From Enteractinococcus helveticum (GTDB taxonomy: Bacteria; Actinomycetota; Actinomycetes; Actinomycetales; Micrococcaceae), in contig NZ_DYXC01000155.1 of the NCBI RefSeq assembly GCF_020742345.1, positions 1 to 37,946 on the forward strand: 37,946 bases of DNA, given 5' to 3'. Of the stretch, positions 24,715 through 32,077 are shown one piece after another. The position numbers and the translations under genes are program-made. Below the pieces are notes generated by a model. It did no database searches, was not told the DNA's origin, and worked only from the letters and a program-made list of their open reading frames with translations. Positions within the stretch are counted from its first letter, which is position 1, and every line of letters starts with the position of its first letter.

Positions 24715-25584
24715 TTAGGCTTCTGGGTCCAGCACGAAGTCGTAGTGGACGGTTTCGCCCTTACCGTTTTCTGCTGGCTGTGGGTCCAGCATCAGTTCTG
24801 GCTTGACGGCCGAGGCAATGTCGTCGTCGTTATGTTCATCGCCAGGGAAGTACAGCTGCGCGGTGAGCAGCTCGTGACCTGGTGCATGAACTTTGAAGTG
24901 CAGGTGCGCTGGACGCCAGGCGTGCCAACCGGCTGCTGCGATGAGCTGGCCACAGGCGCCATCGGTTGGGATCTGGTACGGGGCAGGGCGAATGGTATGT
25001 ATTTCAAATTCGCCGTTTGCGTTGACCACCCAGGTACTGCGTAGGTTCCACTCTGGGATGCCCGGGGCAAACTGGGAGTAGAAACCATCGCTGTCGGCGT
25101 GCCACAGTTCAACACGGGCGTCTTGCAGCGGGGTGCCATCGGTCGAACGGACCTGGCCGGTGAATTTCAGTGGCGTACCTGGCTCATCTTCGCGCATGAC
25201 AATGGTGCCATTCCATGGGACTTCTGGCGAGTCTTCAACATAGTATGGGCCTTCGATGGAGCCTTTATTGCCTTCGCGGTGGTCGGTCGCGACTTCTTCC
25301 ACAGAGTGTTCCAGCCAGACATCGAGAAATAGTGGCCATTCGCCATCTTCGCCGACCTTGATCAACCAAGCTTTCAGCGCATTATATTCGTCATAGCTGA
25401 CGCGTTCTTCGATGATGATGTCGTTGAGTGCTTTGATAGCTTTGCCAGCCAGCAGGTCGACGCGTTCGGTGTCGACGACGCCGTCAGCCTGAGCTGCTGA
25501 CATGCGTTCGGCAAAACGTTCCGAAGCCAAGCTACCAGAGGTTGCTGCTGCTGGTGCTTCTGAGAGGTAACCTTCTTGGGTCAT
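24715..25584 (-). CDS. catA: Catechol 1,2-dioxygenase (intradiol)
   Basis: A 289-residue non-heme Fe(III) enzyme that cleaves catechol to cis,cis-muconate, the entry to the beta-ketoadipate pathway. The four iron ligands are visible: Y169 (DGFYSQF), Y203 (RPAPYQIP), and H227 and H229 (RPAHLHFKV), with conserved R224. The N-terminal helical linker typical of catechol dioxygenases occupies about residues 20-110, followed by GPYYVEDSPEV. GGAG lies 7 bases before the ATG. It follows the AAA+ ATPase gene by 70 bases on the same strand. No catB or catC is present, so the remaining pathway must be elsewhere. Hydroxyquinol 1,2-dioxygenase is a close alternative. Confidence 0.9.
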   Translation of the reverse strand: MTQEGYLSEAPAAATSGSLASERFAERMSAAQADGVVDTERVDLLAGKAIKALNDIIIEERVSYDEYNALKAWLIKVGEDGEWPLFLDVWLEHSVEEVATDHREGNKGSIEGPYYVEDSPEVPWNGTIVMREDEPGTPLKFTGQVRSTDGTPLQDARVELWHADSDGFYSQFAPGIPEWNLRSTWVVNANGEFEIHTIRPAPYQIPTDGACGQLIAAAGWHAWRPAHLHFKVHAPGHELLTAQLYFPGDEHNDDDIASAVKPELMLDPQPAENGKGETVHYDFVLDPEA

Positions 25585-25654
25585 CAGGATCTCCTGTTAT
25601 CTGTGCTTGCCGTGGTTTTTGCGAGGTCACGGCGTAATCGTGTGGGTGGGTGAA

Positions 25655-27253
25655 TTAGTGTGCCGAAGTTACGGCGTCTTCGAAGTCGAATTGGGGTGCC
25701 AGTCCACGGAAATGAGCTGCAGCAGCAAACTCGTCCATGGACAATTCTGTGCCGCGATGCGTTGCCATGCGCAGCGCTAAGCGCAGGACCATCTTGATAT
25801 CGCGTGGCGTGATGCCATCGAAGCCGACAACCAGCTGGTCGAGCAGCCGCTCATCCAGGACGACGTTGTGTTCTGCGGCGAGGTTTTGCCAGATCAGACG
25901 AGCATGTTCAGCCTGTGGCGGCTTATAGTCAATGACTGCCGCACACCGGGCCAAAATCGCCTCATCAACCCCGTCAATGCGGTTGGTGGTCAAGAACAGC
26001 AGACCATCGTAGTATTCCAGGGTTCGCAGGAATTCCGCCACAATCGCGTTTTGTTGGAGTTCGAATCCTCGCTCTAGGACGAAGACATCGGCTTCATCTA
26101 ATAGTAGGACGGCGTCCCAGCGTTTGGCTCGCTCAAAGATTTCTTCGAGGTTCTGGCGAACCAGTTCTGCGGTAATGCCCAGCGATCCGGTGTGGATCGA
26201 ATACAGGGGCTTGCCGATGACCTCCGCATAGACTTCCGCGGTCAGGGTTTTACCCACGCCTGGGCGACCGCGAGCCAAAATGACGTTGCCGGCAGATTTG
26301 CCTTCGATGATATCTCCGGTGAATACGGAGATATCCGAGGTCAGGATGTCTAACAGTTCGCTCTGGTCTTTGGGGAGGACCAGCTTGTCTTTGAGCTCCG
26401 TGTCATATATGTATTCGGTCAGGTCGGCAGTGTTGACATCCAGGTAGTCCTGGGCTGAAAGGTCAAAGACGCGGACGGCGGTGACCACCGGCACGGTACC
26501 GTGTTCTTCAAGGTCAAACAGCGTGGATGCAGTGACCATGCGTAATGGGGCAATGTCTTCCGGAGCAATGTCGTGTACGACTTTGCGTTGGGTACGGTCT
26601 TTAGCTGATCGGAAGTCTTCGGTACGAATCGCACGACCGGTAAAGAGGTACTGTTTGCCAAATCCGTTATCAATAAGGTCCTGAAACGCGTCGCGGCGCT
26701 TTTGGTATTCGGCTTTGAGCTCGGGGGTTTCTTTAAAGACTCGGTGACGTGTCAGCACATCTGCTGGGGTCTTGCCCACCAGCTCGGAATCCTCAAAATA
26801 CAGTACTCGTGGCGCACGGGAGGGGCGACGAACCGTAGGGTTGTCGGCTTCCATGGTGATCTTGATGCGTGCCTCGCGTGAGCGGTCGGCATGTTCCATT
26901 TCAATGCGGATTACCAAGTAAGGGTGCAGGTAACCATCGGGTTCTTGGACATAGAGCCACCCGTCAATCAGTTCTAGCTTCAGGAATTCACGGAACATTT
27001 CGGCAGCGGAGTCAATGTGCGGGATCGGCTGAAATTGACCTGCTCGGGCCAACTGCACGGCTTCAACGGCACGACGAAACGGCTCATCTTCGAGCTGTAC
27101 GGCAGCAGCAACCAGATCTTCCAGAGCAACGTCCGTCAGATACTGCTCGGCTATCCCCATATCTTTGGAGCGCCAGTTCTTCGCTTGACGCCTGGCCTTT
27201 TCTAAATCTGACGACGTAGTGGCAGCAACTACCTCAGCCGGAGCAACGAACAT
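25655..27253 (-). CDS. AAA+ ATPase of unknown role, co-transcribed with catA
   Basis: A 532-residue cytoplasmic protein. The C-terminal 220 residues form an AAA+ module: Walker A GRPGVGKT (329-336), Walker B VLLLDEAD (382-389), sensor 1 Asn in LTTNR (424), and a likely arginine finger near R436 (DEAILARCAAVIDYKPP, a cdc48/FtsH/CbbX-like second region). The first 300 residues are a mixed alpha/beta domain with a charged start that I do not recognise. No membrane helix or protease motif is present. GGAG lies 6 bases before the ATG. Being just upstream of catA, it might remodel or reactivate the dioxygenase, as CbbX-type activases do for Rubisco; this is inference. Confidence 0.78.
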   Translation of the reverse strand: MFVAPAEVVAATTSSDLEKARRQAKNWRSKDMGIAEQYLTDVALEDLVAAAVQLEDEPFRRAVEAVQLARAGQFQPIPHIDSAAEMFREFLKLELIDGWLYVQEPDGYLHPYLVIRIEMEHADRSREARIKITMEADNPTVRRPSRAPRVLYFEDSELVGKTPADVLTRHRVFKETPELKAEYQKRRDAFQDLIDNGFGKQYLFTGRAIRTEDFRSAKDRTQRKVVHDIAPEDIAPLRMVTASTLFDLEEHGTVPVVTAVRVFDLSAQDYLDVNTADLTEYIYDTELKDKLVLPKDQSELLDILTSDISVFTGDIIEGKSAGNVILARGRPGVGKTLTAEVYAEVIGKPLYSIHTGSLGITAELVRQNLEEIFERAKRWDAVLLLDEADVFVLERGFELQQNAIVAEFLRTLEYYDGLLFLTTNRIDGVDEAILARCAAVIDYKPPQAEHARLIWQNLAAEHNVVLDERLLDQLVVGFDGITPRDIKMVLRLALRMATHRGTELSMDEFAAAAHFRGLAPQFDFEDAVTSAH

Positions 27254-27279
27254 TCAACTCTCCTCAAGCACGCCATTTC

Positions 27280-27295
27280 GGTGATGATCATCACC
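27280..27295. promoter_or_regulatory. Perfect 16-bp palindrome upstream of the AAA+-catA operon
   Basis: GGTGATGATCATCACC reads the same on both strands and lies 26 bases before the AAA+ start codon, inside the 230-base divergent region shared with the monooxygenase gene. It is a good operator candidate for a dimeric regulator. A looser ATCAC-N2-GTGAT repeat lies 50 bases further on (about 27346-27357). No adjacent regulator gene is present. Confidence 0.6.
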
Positions 27296-27483
27296 CGATA
27301 ATGTTGTTCACCCTACACAAGTTGTTGTGATGAATTAAATACAAGATCACACGTGATTGAAATCTCACAGATATAAATAGTGCGCAATTATTCCGACACG
27401 CTTGCTCACGCACAGGGTGCATGACAGGCTGGATGCGGCAGCACCACTGCCCAATATCCGCCATACTTCAGAGGAGTCAAGCC

Positions 27484-27804
27484 ATGATTTTTATCGCTGC
27501 TAAGTTCAAAGTCCGCCCCGAATACGCCGACCAGTGGCCCGAGCACACTCGAGAGTTTACTGAAGCGACTCGAAATGAACCCGGTTGCCTGTGGTTTGAC
27601 TGGTCTCGAAGTGTCGAAGACCCAAATGAATACGTGTTGCTAGAAGCATTCAAAGATGATGCCGCGGAAGCCCATGTGACATCCGCGCACTTCAAAAAAG
27701 CACAGCAAGACCTGCCACCACTACTGCAAGAAACCCCTAGGGTTCGCAACATGCTCATTGAAGGTGAGCACTGGGATGAGCTGGGCGAAATGGCGGTGAA
27801 TTAA
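27484..27804 (+). CDS. ABM-domain (antibiotic biosynthesis monooxygenase) family protein
   Basis: A 106-residue ferredoxin-like alpha/beta protein. It opens with MIFIAAKFKVRPEYADQW, has the core EPGCLWFDWSRSVEDPNEY and ends with a helix and HFKKAQQDLPPLL, the usual ABM order. Members include quinol monooxygenases such as YgiN, and cofactor-free oxygenases. It may act on a quinol or catechol-derived compound, given the divergent catA operon; that link is inference. GAGGAG lies 7 bases before ATG 27484; an earlier in-frame start at 27421 has no SD. A PIG-L gene follows after 2 bases. Confidence 0.82.
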   Translation: MIFIAAKFKVRPEYADQWPEHTREFTEATRNEPGCLWFDWSRSVEDPNEYVLLEAFKDDAAEAHVTSAHFKKAQQDLPPLLQETPRVRNMLIEGEHWDELGEMAVN

Positions 27805-27806
27805 CC

Positions 27807-28538
27807 GTGGCAGAGGCCCCCAGACCACCGGATTCCGGACTCCAACCGCTCGATGACGGGAAGTTCGAGCGGGTTTTGGTGATCGTAGCTCACCCCGACG
27901 ATGCCGAGTACGGCACTTCTGCTGCCGTGGCGGAATGGACTGCTCGCGGTATTAACGTCGGCTATGTGCTGGCCACCGGCGGGGAAGCAGGTATGCAGCG
28001 ACCACCGGCTGAAGCTCGCCAACTGCGTGCCGCAGAACAACGGACAGCCTGCGACATTGTCGGTGTCGAGTATCTACGCATCTTGGATTTTCCCGACGGG
28101 TTGGTCGAATACGGGATCGCACTGCGAAAAGCCCTGGCCTATGAAATCCGCGCATTTCAGCCAGATGCTATCGTCACCGGTTCTGGTGAGCTCCACGTTG
28201 CCTGGGGACTTGATCATCCAGACCATCGGGCGGTGGGCTTAGCGGCCATCGATGCTTCACGTGATGCCGGTAATAGGTGGTTATTTACCGACCAATTCGA
28301 CGACGGCGTCCAACCTTGGCAAACGCCCACTGTATTGCTCACTGGAGCCACGCCGACACACTTCGTGGAGATTTCGGAGTCAAGCGTGGAAAAATCGGTG
28401 GCTTCTTTGACTGCCCATAAAGCCTATTTGGCTGATCTGCCCGATCATCCCAAGCCTGAGTTGTTCATCCCGCCAATGCTGGCGGCCACCGGCGAGTCCG
28501 CCGGTGTGCCCTATGCCATGGGCCTCGCACAGCACTAG
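27807..28538 (+). CDS. PIG-L (LmbE-like) family deacetylase
   Basis: A 243-residue zinc-dependent N-acetyl-sugar or amide hydrolase fold. The metal motif AHPDDAEYG lies at about 33-41 and HPDHRAVG near 135-142, giving the His-Asp-Asp/His ligand pattern. The ATG is replaced by GTG, placed 2 bases after the monooxygenase stop, so the two genes are coupled. Related proteins deacetylate mycothiol precursors or teicoplanin-type sugars, but at 243 residues this is shorter than MshB or Mca and its substrate is not evident. It converges on the ecfT gene with a 22-base gap. Confidence 0.83.
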   Translation: MAEAPRPPDSGLQPLDDGKFERVLVIVAHPDDAEYGTSAAVAEWTARGINVGYVLATGGEAGMQRPPAEARQLRAAEQRTACDIVGVEYLRILDFPDGLVEYGIALRKALAYEIRAFQPDAIVTGSGELHVAWGLDHPDHRAVGLAAIDASRDAGNRWLFTDQFDDGVQPWQTPTVLLTGATPTHFVEISESSVEKSVASLTAHKAYLADLPDHPKPELFIPPMLAATGESAGVPYAMGLAQH

Positions 28539-28560
28539 GTCCGCGGCTGCGACGTCGTCA

Positions 28561-29397
28561 CTAGGTCAGATCGGTGTGATAAATCGGCCACTGGGCACCC
28601 ACCCAGAAGGCACCGGCGATGAGTAGGGACGTCAGTGCTAGCACGACGACGTCCAGCCAGCGCACTTTGAGGTACGCTAACCGAATATTTCGGCCGCGCT
28701 GATCTACCGTCGCATAGGTGAAACCCCGAGTTTCTAGTGCCTCGACTGTGGTTCTTACTGATTGGGCAGTGTTCAGAAAAATCGGATAGAAGGACAAAAC
28801 CGCCATTTTGATCCAGTGCACGACTGTTCGGTATCCCAATATGCCAGGCTTTTCGGGTGGCGCTGATCGCAGTCGGTAATTATCGAAGACTGTGTTGAAC
28901 TCTTCCACCAGAATGGGCAGCATGCGATAGCCGTAGCTCACGGCAAAGGCCAACAATGCTGGGGCCCGCAGGGATAAGAGCGCATCCGAGAGTTTCTCTG
29001 GATCCAGTGAAACGAACGCGGCCATTGAAGCCATCGAGATCGTGCCCAGTTTTAGTGTCAGCTCTAAGAGTGCTACAACCGTTGACACATCCCCGCCGAA
29101 GAATATCGCAGCGACAAAGATGTATACCGATTCCATGATCAGACCGAATACGAATAATGCTAAAATCAGCGGGCCGACTCGAGCCAGTGCGACCGCAACG
29201 GCACCCATCACAAATAACACAGCTAGCACTGTGAGATTGTGGGTAAACCACGGGATAATGGCCAGCATCAGATACCAGCCCAGCACCATTCTTGGGTCCA
29301 TTGCGGCAAATAACCCGCCGCGGGTGGCATAGGCGGTGCGAATGAGTTCGAGTTTGACCCATTCCACGCTGAGAACATCGCGTTGTTTTCGTGTCAT
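28561..29397 (-). CDS. ecfT: ECF transporter transmembrane (T) component
   Basis: A 278-residue membrane protein of the CbiQ/EcfT family that links the ATPases to the substrate-binding S component. Hydrophobic helices are followed by two cytoplasmic coupling helices with VEALETRGFTYAT, the Ala/Glu-Arg-Gly type motif that contacts the ATPases. The start overlaps the ATPase gene by 4 bases (ATGA). It is the last gene of the HAD-S-A-T operon. Confidence 0.88.
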   Translation of the reverse strand: MTRKQRDVLSVEWVKLELIRTAYATRGGLFAAMDPRMVLGWYLMLAIIPWFTHNLTVLAVLFVMGAVAVALARVGPLILALFVFGLIMESVYIFVAAIFFGGDVSTVVALLELTLKLGTISMASMAAFVSLDPEKLSDALLSLRAPALLAFAVSYGYRMLPILVEEFNTVFDNYRLRSAPPEKPGILGYRTVVHWIKMAVLSFYPIFLNTAQSVRTTVEALETRGFTYATVDQRGRNIRLAYLKVRWLDVVVLALTSLLIAGAFWVGAQWPIYHTDLT

Positions 29398-31127
29398 ATT
29401 CGCGGGGCTCCTACCGTGTGGCTGTTGAGGTCGAGGGCAGGTCGGGCTGCCTGGAATCGGGCCACAAATTCTTCTACCGATAATGGTGGTGGGGTGAGTC
29501 CGATTGCTTGCCCCAACTGGGTAATTTGTGAGGGTACTAAATGTGCTTGGGCCAATAGATCCTGGTCGTCAAAGAGTGCTCTGGGATGCAGGTCAGCCGC
29601 GACGCGACCGTTTTGCAACACGATCACACGGTTGGCCCATTCCGCGACCAGACTCATATCGTGGGTTGCGACCACCGCACTGTTGATGACATGTGCAAGG
29701 TCGTCCAACATGGTGATCACGGCGTCACGACTGTCGATATCCAGCGAGGCGGTTGGTTCATCAAGCAGCAGCAGTTTCGGCTGCATCGCAAGGCCGATGG
29801 CCACGGTGGCACGTCGTTGTTGTCCACCCGATAGTGTTCGACCGTCGCGATCCGAAAATTCCGACAGGCGCACCTGTTCCAGGGTGTGCTCGACGATGTG
29901 CTGCCACTGAGGGATGTTGCGTTCTTGAGGGTATAACGCAATGTCCTTTTCAATCGATTCCTTTAAGAACATCTGCTGCGGCTGCTGCCAGAGATAAGCA
30001 ACCTGGTCGGATAGTTTGGCGGCAGACTTGGAACGGGTGTTGATCCCGTCAAGCATCACGTCGCCGAAGCGTGGCACCATAATGCCCGCCAACAGCTTCA
30101 ACAAGGTGGTCTTTCCCGACCCGTTGCCACCAACCAATGCGACCCGGTCACCACGTCGGATCTGCAGATCAACACCGTTGAGCACCGGTTGCAGGGCAGA
30201 TTTCACGGTGCGGTAACTATGGTGGACATCATCGACTTGTGCAACCACCGGTTGTCTCGAGTCGACGCCCTCGATTGCAGGCGCGGTGGTATCGGGACTC
30301 GGGACGGAACCGAGCAAGTGTGCTGCCTCGGCGACCGTGCGTGGTGCTTGGTCATGGCCCAATGCCTGAGCCGCTTGGACCACCTGTGGTGCCGGGATGC
30401 CGTGTTCTGCCAGCTCGGCGGAACGATTGACTGCATCTTGCACCGGCAGATGCCACACGGGGCTGCCCTGATGCATCAGCACCACTGATTTGGCGAACTG
30501 CGCGATAAATTCCGCATGGTGTTCAATGGTAACCACCGTGATGCCGTGCTGTTCATTGAGCACTTCCAGGCGCTCATAAATTTCCAATGCACGAGCCGGG
30601 TCGAGTTCGGCAACCGGCTCGTCCACGACAATAATCTCAGGACGCATTGCCAGCACCGATGCCAGAGCGGTCAAGTGTCCCTGACCCCCTGAAAGCTGCC
30701 AGACATAACGATCCGACAACTCGGTGATGCGCAACATTTCCAGTGCTTCGGCAGTGCGCTCGGCATAATCTGCCAGCCCAAAGTTGATGGGACTAAACGA
30801 GATTTCGTCGCGCACCGTGGGCCGCACCAGTTGGTTCATGAAGTCCTGATAGACATACCCAACCCGAGCCGACAGCTCGGCCACGCTGGAGGTATATGTG
30901 TCAATCCCGCACACTTCGGCAACCCCCGCGAAATCGCCGGTCCAATAATGGGGTACCAGCCCATTGAAGGTTTTACACATCGTGGTCTTGGCTGAACCGT
31001 TGCCACCCACCACGGTCACGAAATCTCCGGCATGAATATGCAGATTAACGTTTCGCAACGTGTCTTCTTGTGCCCCAGGATAACGAAACGAGACGTCATG
31101 CAGGGCAATTGCTGTTTCAGCAGGCAT
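29394..31127 (-). CDS. ECF transporter fused double ATPase (A1-A2)
   Basis: A 577-residue fusion of two ABC ATPases, each with a full set of motifs. Domain 1 (about 1-230): Walker A GGNGSAKTT (K47), signature LSGGQGHLTAL, Walker B IIVVDEP. Domain 2 (about 300-560): GGNGSGKTTLLK, LSGGQQRRATVA, LLLLDEPTASLD. In domain 1 the last Gly of the Walker A loop before Lys is Ala46, which is unusual. The two halves replace separate EcfA and EcfA' subunits. The start codon overlaps the S-component stop by one base (TAATG), with GAGG 7 bases upstream. Confidence 0.9.
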   Translation of the reverse strand: MPAETAIALHDVSFRYPGAQEDTLRNVNLHIHAGDFVTVVGGNGSAKTTMCKTFNGLVPHYWTGDFAGVAEVCGIDTYTSSVAELSARVGYVYQDFMNQLVRPTVRDEISFSPINFGLADYAERTAEALEMLRITELSDRYVWQLSGGQGHLTALASVLAMRPEIIVVDEPVAELDPARALEIYERLEVLNEQHGITVVTIEHHAEFIAQFAKSVVLMHQGSPVWHLPVQDAVNRSAELAEHGIPAPQVVQAAQALGHDQAPRTVAEAAHLLGSVPSPDTTAPAIEGVDSRQPVVAQVDDVHHSYRTVKSALQPVLNGVDLQIRRGDRVALVGGNGSGKTTLLKLLAGIMVPRFGDVMLDGINTRSKSAAKLSDQVAYLWQQPQQMFLKESIEKDIALYPQERNIPQWQHIVEHTLEQVRLSEFSDRDGRTLSGGQQRRATVAIGLAMQPKLLLLDEPTASLDIDSRDAVITMLDDLAHVINSAVVATHDMSLVAEWANRVIVLQNGRVAADLHPRALFDDQDLLAQAHLVPSQITQLGQAIGLTPPPLSVEEFVARFQAARPALDLNSHTVGAPRI

Positions 31128-32029
31128 TACTGGTCCTCTTTCTGCTGCGCTTTCTTAAAGAACAGGATGGCAGCGGCGGTGACTACGACAATTGCTGCAA
31201 CCGAAACCCACAAGAAGCCGCTGCCGTATTCTTCGAGAAACTCCGGTTCGAATGCGCCAATGCTGACATCCCAGGCTTCCAAGAATGCGAAGAAGAACGA
31301 CGCAACGGATAGCAGCAGGACTGCACCGACGAATAGACCGGAGTTGGGAGCTTTTCCGGGGATGGGTTCACCTGGAACACGTGGGCGCATGCCCATCAAC
31401 GGTTCAATTTTGCCGTGCAGTGCCGGAATCAGCCACAGGGCTGGCAGAACACCGAAGATGATGCCCGAAATAATAATGTCGACGCCGAAACCGATGCCTT
31501 CCAAGAGCAGCATGGATTCGGGTAGGCCTTCAACGAATTCGGCTTCTTCGACGCCGACCCACACTTTGGCGAGGTCGACAACTGCGGATAAGAGTTTGTC
31601 GATGAATACGATCGTAATCGCGCCAATGGTGATCTGCATGCGGTTTTCAGGGTTGCGAATCAGTGAGCCTGCGATGTAGATGGCCAGGAACAACTGGATG
31701 AAGCCCTCCACTTCGGACAGCCCGGAGAAGTCGCCCATGAGCAAGTCCGTGAAGATAATTTCGCCCAGTGGCGCACCCAGCGCTGCCCAAAATGGGCTAA
31801 ACAGTGCCGCCATTGTCAGTGGGATAAACACGAAGTAGGCCACCGAGATATCTACCGGACCGATGCTCACATCCGGGATGATCTCTAATAAGATGTTCGA
31901 CAGGCCAAATAGGGCCATGGACAAGACGAAGATCATCAGCTTTTGGGGACCGGACAGGTCATACCGGTTGGTCTTGCCGTCGTTGGAGGTGCCGCGCAAT
32001 TGGCCTGCGCGTTGGTATACAGCGTTCAT
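31127..32029 (-). CDS. ECF transporter substrate-binding (S) component, substrate unknown
   Basis: A 300-residue membrane protein. A polar N-terminus of about 25 residues leads into six or so hydrophobic helices (LMIFVLSMALFGLSNILLE, VAYFVFIPLTMAALFSPFW and so on), with a late pair after residue 230 (LFVGAVLLLSVASFFFAFLEA and a final helix ending in KKAQQKEDQ). It is larger than typical vitamin S components (about 180-200 residues). A TTG at 32074 keeps the frame open, but AAGGAG 9 bases before ATG 32029 sets the start. I cannot name the ligand. The HAD phosphatase gene upstream suggests that a phosphorylated form of the ligand is handled in the cell. Confidence 0.8.
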   Translation of the reverse strand: MNAVYQRAGQLRGTSNDGKTNRYDLSGPQKLMIFVLSMALFGLSNILLEIIPDVSIGPVDISVAYFVFIPLTMAALFSPFWAALGAPLGEIIFTDLLMGDFSGLSEVEGFIQLFLAIYIAGSLIRNPENRMQITIGAITIVFIDKLLSAVVDLAKVWVGVEEAEFVEGLPESMLLLEGIGFGVDIIISGIIFGVLPALWLIPALHGKIEPLMGMRPRVPGEPIPGKAPNSGLFVGAVLLLSVASFFFAFLEAWDVSIGAFEPEFLEEYGSGFLWVSVAAIVVVTAAAILFFKKAQQKEDQ

Positions 32030-32077
32030 GGAAGTGTTCTCCTTCTCAGGGTGTGGGCTCGGATTTTGAGTCAACGA

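Noticed and set aside
24393..24806. Plus-strand frame of 137 codons overlapping the catA 3' end
   Set aside because: Antisense to catA at its end, no SD, no domain; looks like a chance open frame.
27330..27357. Possible second CRP-like site (TGTGAT ... ATCACA) upstream of the ABM gene
   Set aside because: The half-sites are too far apart (about 14 bases between them) for the CRP/GlxR consensus spacing of six.
31032..31679. Plus-strand frame of 215 codons
   Set aside because: Antisense to the ECF S component and ATPase genes, with low-complexity Ser/Thr/Pro-rich content typical of shadow frames.
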